A program made the position numbers and the translations under genes. Under the pieces are notes generated by a model. That model was not told the origin of the DNA. It did no database searches and was given only the letters and a program-made list of their open reading frames with translations. Shown in pieces: positions 33,283-46,942 of a stretch of 64,000 nucleotides of DNA (the stretch's first letter is position 1; the number at the start of each line of letters is the position of its first letter). Source of the stretch: Adineta ricciae (Eukaryota > Rotifera > Eurotatoria > Adinetida > Adinetidae); contig CAJNOJ010000071.1 in the NCBI GenBank assembly GCA_905250025.1, positions 310,001-374,000 of the forward strand, written 5' to 3'.

Positions 33283-36200
33283 ATGATATTGATCATCCTA
33301 TTTTGTTTGTTATTTCCACTAGGCTATTCATCCAGCACAGGTATATATAGAATAATTTATTTAGTTGAAAAGATACTGAATCTTGTTTTTTGATCAATAG
33401 AGAAAAAGAATGAGACCATTAGTCGATCTTATGGATTCCAATCAAATGTTGATTATATTTATCATTATGCGACGGATATTCATATTGATCATAAGATTTG
33501 GGCTGGTTCACAAGAAAGTCATATAAAACGCAATTCTGATGCTGCATTTCATTTGTATGCTCGGTTGAATGTCAGCAGTACTTGGCGAAGTGCAAATGGC
33601 GAACAACATTTATTAAAAATCGAAGTAAATCATCGAATTGGAATAGAACTCTGTTCATTTTCTTTTGTTATTTAGTTGAAAGATGCTCGATTTCTCAATC
33701 GAACGAATTCTCATAGTATGATTGACTGTTTAGCATTGAGCACTCTTACTCGTTATCCCGCCATGTTTCTTTGGGACCAAGGAATTGTATCTTCATCGTA
33801 TTTCAACGAAAACGATAATCTAGCAGCAATTAATTTAAAGAAAGGAATCATCTCTTTGTTTCAATACAAACAAGACAATGCTTCGGAAATCGACACACTA
33901 GGAAAATGTAAGACAGAATATCGCATTTATGAAGATCGTCTTGTCAAAGACAAAGCCGAATGTTCAAATGTGAAATACAATGATGAATATAGTAGTGCGA
34001 AACACGTATGATCAAAGGACAATTGATGAGAAGATTTCTATTGATTTGGCTGTTTAGGCTTTGAACTATTCAATTGACTTCCAATCAACATGTGTGTATA
34101 CATTTGATAATTCAACACTCAAATCTGGTTCATGCTCGGATATGGCTTTTCCAAGATTAGTCATTCCGGAAGTCGCTGGATTTCGTATCATGTCTCGGTA
34201 AGTGATCATTCATCTTTATTTCGTATTTATCTTCTTCTTTTGTATTAGATTAAGTGTTGATCTTAGCGAAAAAGTCACTAATGATAAACATCAATTATTT
34301 TCGAGTATTGATGCCGCATTAAAATCTGTTCTAAGTAAATATATTTCTCGAGAAAATGTTTCATAGAAAACAATATTCTTTAGGTATTACATCGGAACAA
34401 TATCATCCATTGGAAACGGAAAAACAAATTCATCCATGTGATGAATACTGTGAAAAAGTAAGAGATATCGATGAATTTCTTTGTTAGGAGTTCGATTTTC
34501 CTAGCTTCTTTCTTTTCAGTTTGATGTCTTCATTCGCGATCATGAAAAACAATTGATGCGAGCAGTTGTTGGTGATCGTCACGCAAGCAACACATTTCTA
34601 CACTTGATTGCTTTGACGCGACGACAAAGTGAAGTAACACTAAGCAAAATACTCGATAAAGCGGCGAATTCTATTCGGTAAATTTTTATTGGATAAGGAA
34701 AATGATCTCATCATTTGTCGTAGATCTACACTTATCGAGGCATTTGTAGCTGCACAAACACCAGCATCATTGAATGCTGTTGTGAAATATTTGGATAATT
34801 CGATGAGTTCGAAGAATAAAGTCGAATTAATCGAATCGTTTCTAATGGCGAGTGCTTTTGCACCAAGACCGTCCGATGTATTGCTCGAAAAACTTCTCGT
34901 ATATAACAAGACATTTGTTTTTAAAACATATCTACAGAGTTTTATTTAGGAACGATTACCAAAATTTGCTGCCATCAATAGTCAACTTGAACAAAGCTCT
35001 TACTTAGCATTGGGTGCCATCGTTCATCGATTGTACGATTCAAATAAAAAATCTGCTGTAAGTATCTTTACTGAGAATGAGATTTTGCAATGAAATATTT
35101 CATAATATCTAGTCGATCGAAAAATATACAACATTGCTTCATAATACGAAGAAAAAACCGTTAGTTTATCTTTCGTTGTACAATGCTAAACTGGAAATAT
35201 ACGAAACGATACTCGTTGACGAGATTCGTCGTTGTAATGACACGAATCTGTGTTGGTTGGCACTGAATGCCTTGACACAGTATCAACCTGAACGATTTTC
35301 AAGCGAAATTGTCACTATTCTTCGTGCAATTTATCACGAACATAAGGGTCGACCGAAAACAAACATACAAATTCGTCAACTCTGTGGACAACTTTTACTT
35401 CGAACGGATATCTCTCTTGGCGATTTGGTTAACTTGATGGTAAAATGATTTAATCAACGAAGATCGAATCCCAGTCATTTGTTTCATTCTAGCTCTCGGC
35501 ACTAGATAGAACCAATCATCAATTAGGTGTTTATATGTGGCGTTTAATCACAACCATGGCTGAAAATGATGATTTGCTATTGTAAATTTTATCGATGCAT
35601 TGAGAATCTTTTTATTTTTCTCTTGGATTTTAGTCGGAAAATCAAGTTTATCTATGATGGTGGCTTGATTGATTTGACATACGATCGAATTGCTTATAAA
35701 GGTCAATCGGATTATTATCGTCGACCATTTATGCAAACGTTTGGCTTTGGTGTCTATTACACTATTTCACAATTAATGAGTCGACTCGGTGCGTTACGTG
35801 AAAGTGATTTCGATCTTCATGTTCAACAATACGAAAAAAAAGACATATTCAATCTATTGTCCGTAAGTTGCAGTACAAAATACAATTCGGCGAGAGAGAA
35901 TTTACGATTTTATTTAATGGTTTAGTTTGGTGTTAGTGCATCCGGGCTTGATTCATATGTGAGTGATGATGGTAAAGCAAGTGACACACCAGATGAAGAT
36001 CTTCAAGCAGAATTACGAGTAACATTGTTAAATATGCAATTGAAACCTGTTGTACTGTTTAATGGAATGACTGGATTAATGTCAGCCGTGTGGAGCGCAC
36101 CATCAGAGCTAACATCTGCGTTTAAGGTAAAATAGAACAAGAGAATGTTTCGAAATGATATATGTATCATCAATTTAGAGTAATATCATGGTACATGACT

Positions 36201-36765
36201 TATCACGTTATATTCATCTTCATAATGGACTCGTCGTTCATTACGAAGCACAGAGTGCTGCATCGTTAGATTTGTCTGGTATGGTTTCTGCTAGTCTTTG
36301 GAATAAGAATTCACACTCAGTTATTCGAGTTAGGTTCGTATTATGATTACAAACTTTGAGAAAACTAGATGATTCTTTCGGTGCGTTTCTTTCAGTTCTG
36401 GATTGAGTGTTCGCAGTCATGTCGATGTTTTGAATGATTTTGTTGTTACCGGCATCAATGTCACTATCAGTACGAATGCTGTGGTAGACTATACAACCGA
36501 TGTGGACTACGCAGATACACCGATTAAAGTGTGCATGCAAATGAGTATTCAACCCACAGAAATTTAGTGAGTAAAATTTGTTGTATAAGCATGATCGATA
36601 AAGGTCTGCATTGAACATTTCAGCGACAATGTGGAGAACTTTTATTCAATAAAACGCACGAAAGCGTTCCGATGGTTTGGAAATCGTACACGTCATTTTC
36701 TCGGTCATGACTATACATTTACTCCGAAGAATAACGCTATGTGCAGACAAATTCATGTGCTTTAG
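33283..36765 (+). CDS. MTTP: Microsomal triglyceride transfer protein, large subunit
   Basis: Sixteen exons join in frame to 888 aa (human 894): 33283-33340, 33401-33624, 33676-34005, 34058-34197, 34249-34334, 34384-34457, 34520-34677, 34724-34898, 34950-35057, 35113-35439, 35493-35581, 35634-35862, 35926-36126, 36179-36333, 36396-36566 and 36624-36765. A signal peptide (MILIILFCLLFPLGYSSS) is followed by the vitellogenin-type lipid-transfer N sheet (DAAFHLYARLNVSSTWR, INLKKGIISLFQYK, GKCKTEYRIYEDRLVK). Next come the helical domain and the C-terminal lipid cavity (MQLKPVVLFNGMTGLMSAVWS, CMQM). No vWD domain is seen, so this is MTTP rather than vitellogenin or apolipoprotein B. Role: loads lipid onto apoB-type lipoproteins in the ER with protein disulfide isomerase. 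Confidence 0.92.
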
Positions 36766-36781
36766 AAATGTTGATTTTTTT

Positions 36782-36794
36782 TTTATTCAATAAA
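36782..36794. terminator. Palindromic dual poly(A) signal shared by MTTP and PARG A
   Basis: TTTATTCAATAAA reads AATAAA on both strands (36789-36794 plus, 36787-36782 minus). It lies 23 bp after the MTTP stop and 15 bp after the PARG A stop. The convergent stops are only 37 bp apart, so each 3' UTR must run into the other gene. Confidence 0.6.
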
Positions 36795-36802
36795 GAACGA
36801 AG

Positions 36803-39075
36803 TTAGTAGAGAGTTTCGATTGATTTACGAAGAATAAACTCAAACAAATTCTCTTGCTTGTTTTGTTGCGAATAACATTTAAGATATCGATATAAATCTG
36901 CGACTGTGGCTCGCTGGTGTACTAAATGATTGTAGACTTCTGAGAAAGATTCCGATAGATTTTTATCATAAAATGTAGCATAGATAAGTGGCCGTTGAGC
37001 TTGTGAAGCTGCCATCAATTGAATAATTGCTGGTAGAAGAATACATTTCAAACGAAAGTCCTACTCGAGATGGAATAATGCCCTACCTTTTAGTTGCCGG
37101 TCACCATTGAATACACCACAGCCCCAGTTTCCAGTGGCAATACCAAATTCAATATCTTGTTCGTTACCTGTTTTCCGTGTGCGAAAACTTGTGAACGCTT
37201 TGATTAATTCACGATCAATATACTGCATTGCGTATTGTACTTCCGGTTTATCAAAATACAATGCATCCATAGCAACTACGTGACTCCATTTTCGACCCCA
37301 ATTATCTCTAGAATCATATTGCAGATGTAAAACATTGTCGTAATCAGGGGCAAAAGTCTTTCACCTAGGCGTATCATCAATGTAGTCTTCAGCAAATTGA
37401 AATGAATCGCCATAACCTTTATACTGTGAAAAACGTTCGCAGCCGATCAAGAATATGCATTCATCATCATTCATTTTTTCACAAACAAGCAAAGAAACGA
37501 GCATTTCAGGACAAATGCTGAATAGAATTTCTTCTTGAACACAGCCACTACTTAAAACACCTCCACCCTAGTAGACGTACACACGATAAAATTCAATTGT
37601 AGTTCCTCTACGTACAATATATTCATTCGCAAAATCAACATGTAAAACACCTTCGATATCTTCGATCTTTTTGTCTAGTGTTAAATGCATTGGAGAGAGC
37701 TTCGCTTGGGATTCAGACCACTTTGGACGAGACATCTTAGGTAATATGTATCGTCGGAAACTAATCACACCATTTGGCACTAAATTTAGATAGTACAATA
37801 GGTGAATGTACAATAAGATGAATAATACTTTGATTTGTTATACGTCGAAAATAATTTAGGATACATTTGAGTTTTTCGATCTTGTGCTGTCCTCCCTTGT
37901 TATACAACCTTCCAAAGATCAGTTGTGACAATTTGTAATACATACTAATTATTTTTACCTATTGAAATTTGGGTTTTGAAAATATCTGTATTCTTCGATT
38001 TGTTCATTAACATCATCTGAACGGTATGGAAACAAACAGAAGAATGAACAAGCCAGTAACGATGCAGCTTGCCTTTGTGACATTGTCAATGAACTATCCG
38101 CTCCGATTCGTAGTAGAGGAGGTGGCTAAACCATGTCGTCTTCTGCAAGCATAACGTGCAAAAGTGCAGAACTTACCTCGCCAAAAACTTTATCTACATT
38201 CAATGCTAGATTGCAGATATTGGGTAGAACCGATGACAAAAATTCCTGTCGTTCAACATGTTGATATTCCTATTTTTACTCTCTATGTGAAAGATTTCTT
38301 TCCAAGAGAAATATTTACTTGATTGATGAGTATATCCAAACAATTCATTTTGTATTGACGTCCAGCACAGTTTTCAATCGCTGTCTGATAAAAATATTCC
38401 ATTTATTTTCATACCAATGCTCAAACTAACACTGTTTACTTTCAAATCTCCAAAACTAGCGGTACCCTTCTCGCAAAGATGTTGAAGATGACGTAATTGT
38501 TCACAGATAATATTCCAGATCAATCCATAGTTTTCCTATCGAGTATTTTCCCATCCAAATCACAGTAAACAGGAACCAATTTAAACTTACAGTGGCATTT
38601 TTAGGTGAACACGGCATGCGCACATGTTGTGCATCCCATATATCCCGATAGCCACGTCCATTAAACTTTGACTTTGGTTCATCATTAGGATGAGATGAGT
38701 CATATTTGAATGGCTATTCGAGTATAAAACAGACATTTCTCGTTTTTACCGATACTTACCAAAATCATGAATATACATTTTGCACTGGTCATTTGCTCCA
38801 TGTTCTTCATCTCAGGAGGATTGGGACACATGTTAACAATGTTATCGAATGACGCCATCTGAATTACAAATGTGTTCGAGAATGAATTCTAACACTACAC
38901 GGAAATACTTGTAATACTTCTGCATTGGAAAAATGAAAACTCGCGTCCGTATCTACTCAAAGTGTATGAATATTTCAAGAATTACGATCAAACATGAGTG
39001 TCACCTACTAGCAGCATCATTACGAGGTCTCGTCCTTCGTTCTCTGCGTCGTTCACGAGCCGCATCAACAGCCAT
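36803..39075 (-). CDS. PARG: Poly(ADP-ribose) glycohydrolase, copy A
   Basis: Multi-exon minus-strand gene with introns of about 50-60 nt. I place the start at 39075: MAVDAARERRRERRTRPRND, a strongly basic, NLS-like segment. It splices to NTDASFHFSNAEVLQ and then MASFDNIVNMCPNPPEMKNMEQ. The PARG catalytic signature GGGVLSSGCVQEE (minus strand, about 37565-37530) keeps both catalytic glutamates. Other family motifs are SICPEMLVSLLVCEKM, LIGCERFS, DNWGRKWSHVVAMDALYF, ATGNWGCGVFNGDRQLKG and LIYATFYDKNL. PARG removes poly(ADP-ribose) chains made by PARP after DNA damage. It is the leftmost of three adjacent paralogues and is convergent with MTTP. Confidence 0.88.
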
Positions 39076-39457
39076 AATAAAATGTCTGCTACCGAATGAG
39101 AAAATAACACGAATGAAGCAAATGTCAGTGACGAAATAATGGCTCTTTATGAAGCAGCATAAGATCGAAAAGTTCTACTACTTCTCTACGAATAGAAGAC
39201 TTTTTCGAAAAAAGAAAAAGGCAAACGGAAGAAAGAGAATCGACTCATTCTTTGTTATGTTTCATGGGAAAAGCAAATATTTACATAAAAAGCAAGCATA
39301 TTCTGTTTGGGCAAAGAAGCAAGGCCAGAAGATATGAAACACGTGCGTTTGCTCAAAATGAATATCTAGTTTTTATTGATGATTAAAAGAAAATATTGTA
39401 AAAATATGATTGGTTTTGATTCATTTCTTGAATAGTTATCCATAAAATAGAGTAAAA
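39076..39457. other. Spacer between PARG A and PARG B
   Basis: Promoter of copy A and 3' flank of copy B; small shadow frames only. Confidence 0.4.
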
Positions 39458-41863
39458 TCACTTCAAAGATGAAACGGGTGTATTTAAAATATACTCAAAC
39501 AATGTTCCGCATTTAGTTTGCGTAAAATATTCTCGAAGATATTTATACAAATATCCTACGTTTGCCTGTTGATCTCTCAAATAATCATAAACTACGCCCA
39601 ATGAATCAATGAGTCTTTTATCACGATAGGCCGCATAGATAAGCGAACATCGAGCTTCAGATGCTGCCATCCATTGAATAATCGCTACAGTTCAAGTAGA
39701 AAATGATATAACCATAAACTTTAAGTATTTCTGTTTCTACTCACCTTTTAATTCTCGATCACCATTGAATGCACCACAACCCCAATTGCCAGTTGTAATA
39801 GCACGGTGACGAAGTAACTCATATCCCTCTTGTCGGAAGCTGACATAAGCTTTGAGTAGTTCACGTTCAGCACATCCCATATCATACTGTTTACCTTTGT
39901 CACGGAAGTATATTGCGTCCATAGCAACCAAGTAACAAGATCTTCGACCCCAATTGTCCCTAAAAATTCATCACATAAATAGAACATCTCAAGACACACA
40001 CAGGAATCTATTACTTCGGCGTCGCGTCTCGGTAGTCACCAGCGAATTCGAATGTGTTCGAATACCCTTTGTATGATGAGTATCGTTCGCATCCGATCAG
40101 ATAAACACATTCGTTTTTCTCCATTTTCTCACAAAGGAGTAAGCTGACAAGCATCTCGGGGCAAATAGCAAAGCGAATCTCTTCTTGGACACAACCACCT
40201 CTTAGTACACCACCACCCTAAACATCCAAAACATTTCTTACGAGAAATATGCGTCGAAAACATCACAACTTACGATATATGCGTTAGCGAAATCAACCTA
40301 AAGTAATCTATTTTTTCTTTTTTTCAATACTTCGAATTCATTCAAATTACTTGTAAAGTGTCCTGCATATCTTCAATTCTTAAGCCTGTTGCTAGATGTA
40401 AATCACATAAATTTGTTTTCTGTCGTTCCCAAAGCGGAATTCTATCTAACGGCAAGGCAGACCGCTGAATAGTAATCACACCATTGGGCTCTGGATGTTA
40501 GGTAGATATAAAAGCACAAGTTGACAGTACATAATTTAGAAAGCAAGATTTTCTACAAACTTTTCTCGATAATTCGTCGAAAATAGTGGAGAATACATCT
40601 TAATTTCTCTATTTTCTTCGGATGACCAGGTCTATACAATCTGTAACATAAAAATATTATGAACAAAAAACAGAAAGAAAACAGTCCAATTTTATCTACC
40701 GATCAAAATTTGGATTTGGAAATCTCTTAAATTTATACTTTCCATCACCATAGGATCGATTCGGAAATAGGCAAAAGAATCCGCAAGCTAACAAAGCAGC
40801 CGCTTGATGTTGCGATAACGTAACGGAAGCATTCGATCCGACACGCAACAAAGGAGGTGGCTAACATTCAAATCACTTTACAGGTGAAAACGAACACAAA
40901 AGAAGCTATTACTTGAGGACATATTGTATCTACATTTAAAGCAAGATTACACATATTCGGCAAGGTCGTCGACATAAAATATTCGCGCTGTTCATTCGAA
41001 TAAATCTGTAAATGAATTAACAGAGTCTAATCATAGAAATATATCGAAATAACGTACATCGTTGATTAATTTTTCCAATATGCTGAAATCATGTTCTTGT
41101 CGAGTACAACTTCGAATAGTTTCCTATACGATGAAAACATTCTTCAGTAGATTAAATCGAAAATACATGTCTAATTACTTTCAGTTCCTCTATAGTCGCC
41201 GTATGAATATCGCACATCTGTTTTAAGTTCGTCAATGCTTTCTGAATGATATGCCATACCAATTCTTTCTTTCTCTACAAACCAGTTCATTTCATATTTA
41301 TATTATACAATCAGTGAACACGATGATAACTAACAGTAAGATTGTATCGTGAAAATGGCATGTGAACATGATCTGTTTCTCCGCGTTTACCACATTGAAA
41401 GTTGTTTCGAAGAGGAACAGGTGCACCCTCAGGATATGTTGGATCAAATTTAAATGGCTAATATCGAAATGAAAGAATTTCTAAACTGAGTATAACAGAC
41501 TTTTTACTTCAATCATAAAAGCACAGTTATGACTTCGAACTTGCTCCATATCTCTCATGGCTGCTGGCCGTAAATTATCCTGAACGATTGTGTTGAGAGC
41601 TACACCCTGAATTAGATGTTTTAAATGGAAATAAAATGGATCGGTAAAACAGCAAATCTTACTCGCGTTACGACTTCGTCAGTACCTTCTGCACCAAAAG
41701 AAGGGTCTACGATTTCTTTATCTATATCTATGGATTTAATCAGTAAAAGTGATTTTATTCGTTATAAAATAGTCAATCATAGTTTACTTTCGTTGTCATC
41801 CGTTTCATCATTGTTCGCATCAAATTCATTATTGAGTTTAGGGTATAAATTTCCTCCGGCCAT
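39458..41863 (-). CDS. PARG: Poly(ADP-ribose) glycohydrolase, copy B
   Basis: Multi-exon paralogue in tandem with A and C. Start at 41863: MAGGNLYPKLNNEFDANNDE, an acidic N terminus continuing IDIDKEIVDPSFGAEGTDE in the next exon, unlike the basic start of A. The catalytic signature GGGVLRGGCVQEE is intact (about 40215-40180). So are IRFAICPEMLVSLLLCEKMEKNECVYLIGCER (split here only for description) and GNWGCGAFNGDRELKG. The C-terminal helix region reads SLIYAAYRDKRLIDSLG and ends PVSSLK. The size, after removing small introns, is roughly 540 residues (estimate). Expected poly(ADP-ribose) exo-/endo-glycohydrolase. Confidence 0.86.
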
Positions 41864-42201
41864 TGTACAAAAATATCTAACAGAATTTTCTTTCTAAAAC
41901 TATACGATTTTAAACGCTTATTAAAAGTGAAATGATAAAGTAAACGGTATTTATCACGTTTGAAGTGCCTATATCTGTTGACAGCAAAGAAAGGCGAAAG
42001 AAAAAAAAACACATGTATATATGCGAGCAATAATTGAATCACATATAGTTCTTGTTTTTCTTGAGAGCATCAAAAACGAATAAATGCACGTGGAAGCTTT
42101 TTGCATAGTGATTCACCTTGTTTTTAGAGCATAAAATCAATACGAAAGTTTATCGAAAGAGATCAGAAGATGTGAATATATACGAGCAGCAGAAAATGGT
42201 T
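41864..42201. other. Spacer between PARG B and PARG C
   Basis: No gene; promoter of B and 3' flank of C. Confidence 0.4.
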
Positions 42202-44606
42202 TTAAAAGTTAGTGGTTTCTATTTCAATCGATTTCATTCTTTCCAAAAGGTATTTAAATACTGAGGGACGCTTGCGCTGGCCGTTATATTCACGTAGCAT
42301 ATAAAACAAATCAGCCACTTTAACTTGATGTGTTTTTAATTCTTCATAAATATAAGCGAAAGACGCAACCAATTTCTTATCCCCAAACGCTGCATAAATA
42401 ATAGGACGTCGAGCTGCAGAAGCAGCCATCAATTGAATAATGGCTAAAATGTAGGTTGATGATATGATGATTGTACTTTGACGGAATCTGTACCTTTTAA
42501 TTGTCGATCACCATTGAACGCACCACAACCCCAGTTTCCAGTGGCAATGGCAAAATAAGAATCTTCGTCGGCACTTTGAGGGAGAAAACTCGTATATGCC
42601 TTGAGTAATTCTCGTTCAATCTCTTTCGGATGATATTGAATTGGAGGATCGTTGAAATATACGGCATCCATAGCCACCAAATGACACCATTTGCGACCCC
42701 AGTGATCCCTAGAGACACATCACACACGTAGAATATATCAAAACTATCACAAAAAGTTATTACTTCGGTGTCTGATCTCGATAGTCACTGTCGAATTGGA
42801 ATGTATTAGCGTAGCCCTTGTATGACGAGAATCGTTCACATCCGATCAGATAAATACATTCGTTTTTCTCCATTCTCTCGCAAAGCAATAGACTGACTAG
42901 CATCTCAGGACAAATGACAAAGCGGATCTCTTCTTGAACACAACCACCACCCAAGACGCCGCCTCCCTGAAGATTGATAGTATCCCTTGATCAGAGTTGC
43001 TGTTAGTTAAGTGAAGACTTACGATATACTCGTTGGCGAAATCGACCTACGAGAATGATGACGAATGGAGATTAAAGTGGAAGTAAGTAATCTACTTGTA
43101 AAGTATTTGGAATGTCTTCAATTCTTTTATCTGTTGTCAAGTATAAATCAGATAATGGTTCATTGATACTCGGCCATTGTGGAAAGTCTTTCTTTTCCAA
43201 GACAAAGCGTTGAAATGTGATGACACCTGTTGGCACTAAACGGAAAGAAAAGCTATAAAGTCAGATAATTTTGGATTGAATTCCATACTCTTTTCTGTAA
43301 TACGATGGAAATAATGTAAAATACATCTGAGCTTTTCGATCTTTGTTGAAGGTCCTGCTTCGAACAAACTGCAAATTATACAAAATGTTTAACAATGGGA
43401 AAATATGGATAAATACACACCCATCAAAGTTGACATGTTGGTAATTCTCATATCCTTTCGAATGATTACGAGGTTGGAATAAACAGAAAAATGAGCAGGC
43501 TAATAAACAAGCCGCTTGTCGTTGAGACATCGTTACAGAGCAATTTGTTTTTCTTGGCAATAAAGGTGGAGGCTAGAATGTTAAATAGATCGATTAAGTT
43601 CAATCTAACTATAGTACTAGTCGGTATACTTGAGTCCAGATTTTGTCGAGATACAATACAAGTTCACACATTTTCGAAAGAGTTGTAGACATAAATTGTT
43701 TAAAATGGTTATCTGAATACAACTGCAGAATATGAATGAAGTTGAAGTATAAGTTAAATTAGATCTAACTCACCTCAGTTACTAATTTATTCAAAGAATC
43801 CATGTTTCGTGGAACACCACTGCACGCATCGATCGTCGCCTAAAATGAAAATTTAACTGCTCATGTCATCTGAAAGATTAGATTTATGATCACTACCTTC
43901 AAATCACCATAATTAGCATCGCCTTTATCACACTTTTCTTTCAGGTGTGCTATCAAACCATAGATGTGAGGCCACAATGGTTTGTGATCCACCTTAGTGA
44001 ACAATAAATAATACGATTAAAAAACCTAAACTGTAAATATACTTCTACTAACAGACATATACGTTGGTGAACAGGGCATGACAAGATGCAGGCCATCGCA
44101 TCGATCAGTGTATGGACTTCCGTAATTGATGGGCTTTGGTTTAGTATCCGGAACGTTTTGATCGTATTCGAATGGCTACAGTCATAATTATAATTTTTAT
44201 CGTACTATAATCAATCTTACTTGAATCATGAATGAATCGTTTTTGTTATGGATTTCTTTCATACTTTTTATTTTAGGTGGCTTCGAATACTTGCTGATGA
44301 TTTCATCCAAAGGTGCATCCTGAAGTTTAATATGAATAAAAACAACTAGTCATTGAAACGTGTTACTTTTGCCAATTTCTCATCAAATTTATTTCCAGGG
44401 AAACATTCATTGTCCAATTCCAACCCTAAATCAGTGAACGGATATTGCTGACGAAGTTTTGTTTATAATCGACGCTTACTCTCCTCGTCGGTTAAGTCAT
44501 CCGTCCGACCTCTTTCTTGCTGTTTTGGATTTCTATGTTCAGCTGGATTAGAGTTCCTTATTGACTTTGAACCAACTCTAGTCGATGCAATTGGACAGCA
44601 TCCCAT
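42202..44606 (-). CDS. PARG: Poly(ADP-ribose) glycohydrolase, copy C, with acylation-type N terminus
   Basis: Multi-exon paralogue. Start at 44606: MGCCPIASTRVGSKSIRN, followed by a charged, Lys/Arg/Glu-rich linker. The Gly2-Cys3-Cys4 start is of the kind used for N-myristoylation plus palmitoylation. It lacks the preferred Ser/Thr at position 6, so this is only suggestive. The signature GGGVLGGGCVQEE (about 42965-42930) is intact, with IRFVICPEMLVSLLLCERM, LIGCERFSSYKGYANTFQF and TGNWGCGAFNGDRQLKG. The C-terminal part reads RRPIIYAAFGDKKLVASFA. Rightmost of the A-B-C tandem. Confidence 0.86.
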
Positions 44607-46942
44607 TAGTGCGAAAAAATTCAATCTAGCATTTTAATAAGAATCACCGAGAGAAAAAAACGCAATCTCCAAAAAAGAATGTTTCTTCCGCGCGTTATGT
44701 TTACAGCACGTGTGTTTTCTACCGTTTTTGTTGGTAAATTTATAACATGTTGCTGTGTTTTATCGAGTTCTCAAACTGAGTAAACAGGACTTTTTACTGC
44801 AAGAAAAGAACGTGTCATTCGACATAGGCAACAGAACGAAAAACGACATTAAAAAAAATTTCTTTTTTTCAAGAAGCCGATAAGATTTTCGCCGAAAATA
44901 TTATCCTCTGTAGAGAACCAATTAATGCAGATTTTAATTTTAATTTTAAAATTCGTTTCTCTCTAAAACCTTCTTCAGTTTTACAAATATTACTGAAAAC
45001 AAATTTAGTATGACACATTTTTAGCAAAGTTAGTTTTGTATGAACGCTGATATGCTTCATAAAAATACCAGTATTGAATATCTATTCCCAAAGGAATCAG
45101 ATTTCAAGAAAGGTGAAGAAAATCTGACAAAGTCACAAGCCACTCAGACATTGTCGAGACAGTTGCTTTCAAAGAAAGTTGTAGACGTTTGTCAGTACTT
45201 TTCCCTGCATACTTTATCGCTAACCATCTTAAGTTTAGAATAGATGTAAATGTGAACAATTGACGTACCCCCTTTTGTTCTTTCTATTTCATATTCACGG
45301 AAAGACTAATAAACACAATGGCCAAGCATTTTATTGATCTGCATAACAACACATGAATGACTAATGTTCATCGGATAGCAACGCACTCAGTGCATGCATC
45401 ATCAATATTTTGTATGCCCGTTGACATCAAAGAAGCAACAAAAGAAAATTTACAGAAAGTAAATGTACTTTCTATACTTTAATTAGCTACCCACCAAAAA
45501 AATGTATGAAAGAATCCAATTATTTCCGTGAGATGTGCTTGATTGGTGAATGAAAAAGAAATATTTTCATACAGATAAATAAATTGATTCACAACCAAAC
45601 TAAAGGAATAGCAGACGAAAGTTCGTTTCGTCTCACTGATCAGCACTTCGCTTTTCTATATATATACGACGTGTTGATTTTCGAAATAAACCGAGATATA
45701 TATAGGCGAACACGTGCACATCCCAAAACTGATGTCTTCTCTCACTTTAACAGTGATGAAGATGATGGCAACGGCGATGACGAAAATCATCGCAGCGAGA
45801 TTATTTTAATTGGTAACAGTAAATAGTTTTTCATCATTCAATTGGCTCATTTTAACAATAGTGTCCGTCCTCGTGTGATTCAGTGTTTAACTATCGGCGT
45901 TGAAAAGTCAGATATTTCACGATTTTAACATTGTGTCGATTGCTAAATTACAGCAAGCACTTACAGAAGAAGTTGCCGTTTTAGAATGGGAAATTGAGTC
46001 AATTAGTAGCTCAGGACGATGAATCCCGAAACAGTATTCCTTGGGTTTTTAATCAAATCCGTCAGGAAACTCATCGGTTCTTCACCGGACTGTTTGACCT
46101 GTGAGCAACATCGAGCTTGAGAAGCTTGTTCTTATTCATTAAAGCGGATTAAACAAATAGATCAATACTACTTGGAAAGTAATCATATGCAAAAATGAAT
46201 ACGCACCAACGTCACAGTGACAATTTCCCTGTTACCACATAAACGCTTTCCTTTTACAGCGTTTGTTTTTTTTTTATTACTTTCATTAGAAAACTCACCG
46301 GATCTACGAAAAATCATCGAACGAAACTCTATCGTCGATAATTAATCGATAGTAAACTTGATTAATACGAAAATTGAATGTTATAAAAAAATTATTCTGT
46401 AGGAAATGATCGATTGAATCAAGTAAACATAGATCATATACCTGCATCGAAGGGCTTAACAAATCTAACGCATATGTTTAATTGAAAGCTAGTATCTTTC
46501 AGTCATAAACTAATTAGATCAAAAGACCGTTGATGGATAATCAGAGAAACTGTTTGAATGAATGTAAAAATCGTCGATCAAAGAAAGATAAAAATAAATG
46601 CGAAAACTTCAGGTTTTATCCGAGAATTTGATGTACTGCAAAAAGTGTATCAGATAGAAGACATAACGAGTTATAGAGAAATATTAATTCCTTTTTTCGA
46701 TAATACATACGACATTCGTCCAATTAGTGTCATCTTCAAACTGCAGCAAGATTTTGATGCAATAATACATCATCAAAAATTTCAACTCAATCACATTAGT
46801 CTTGCTACAGTTATCATATAAACGGATGGAGGGCACTGACTGGTGCTGGTCATATTTTAATAACAAGCAATTATGCTCACAGATTTTATCAGTAATTTAT
46901 TATAAACTAATATTATATGTAGAAATAGACATACTGCATTAC
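44607..46942. other. 2.3-kb intergenic region, no supported gene
   Basis: Only short frames. The frame at 45584-45826 ends with an acidic segment (DEDDGNGDDENHR) and 46558-46821 codes 87 residues without a domain. A short open stretch near 45945-46020 (KLQQALTEEVAVLEWEIESI) looks helical and could be a relic exon, but it stops quickly. Low-complexity T runs near 46267-46275. Confidence 0.4.

Noticed and set aside
46558-46821. 87-codon plus-strand frame in the large intergenic region
   Set aside because: No recognisable domain or splice partner; not distinguishable from a chance frame.
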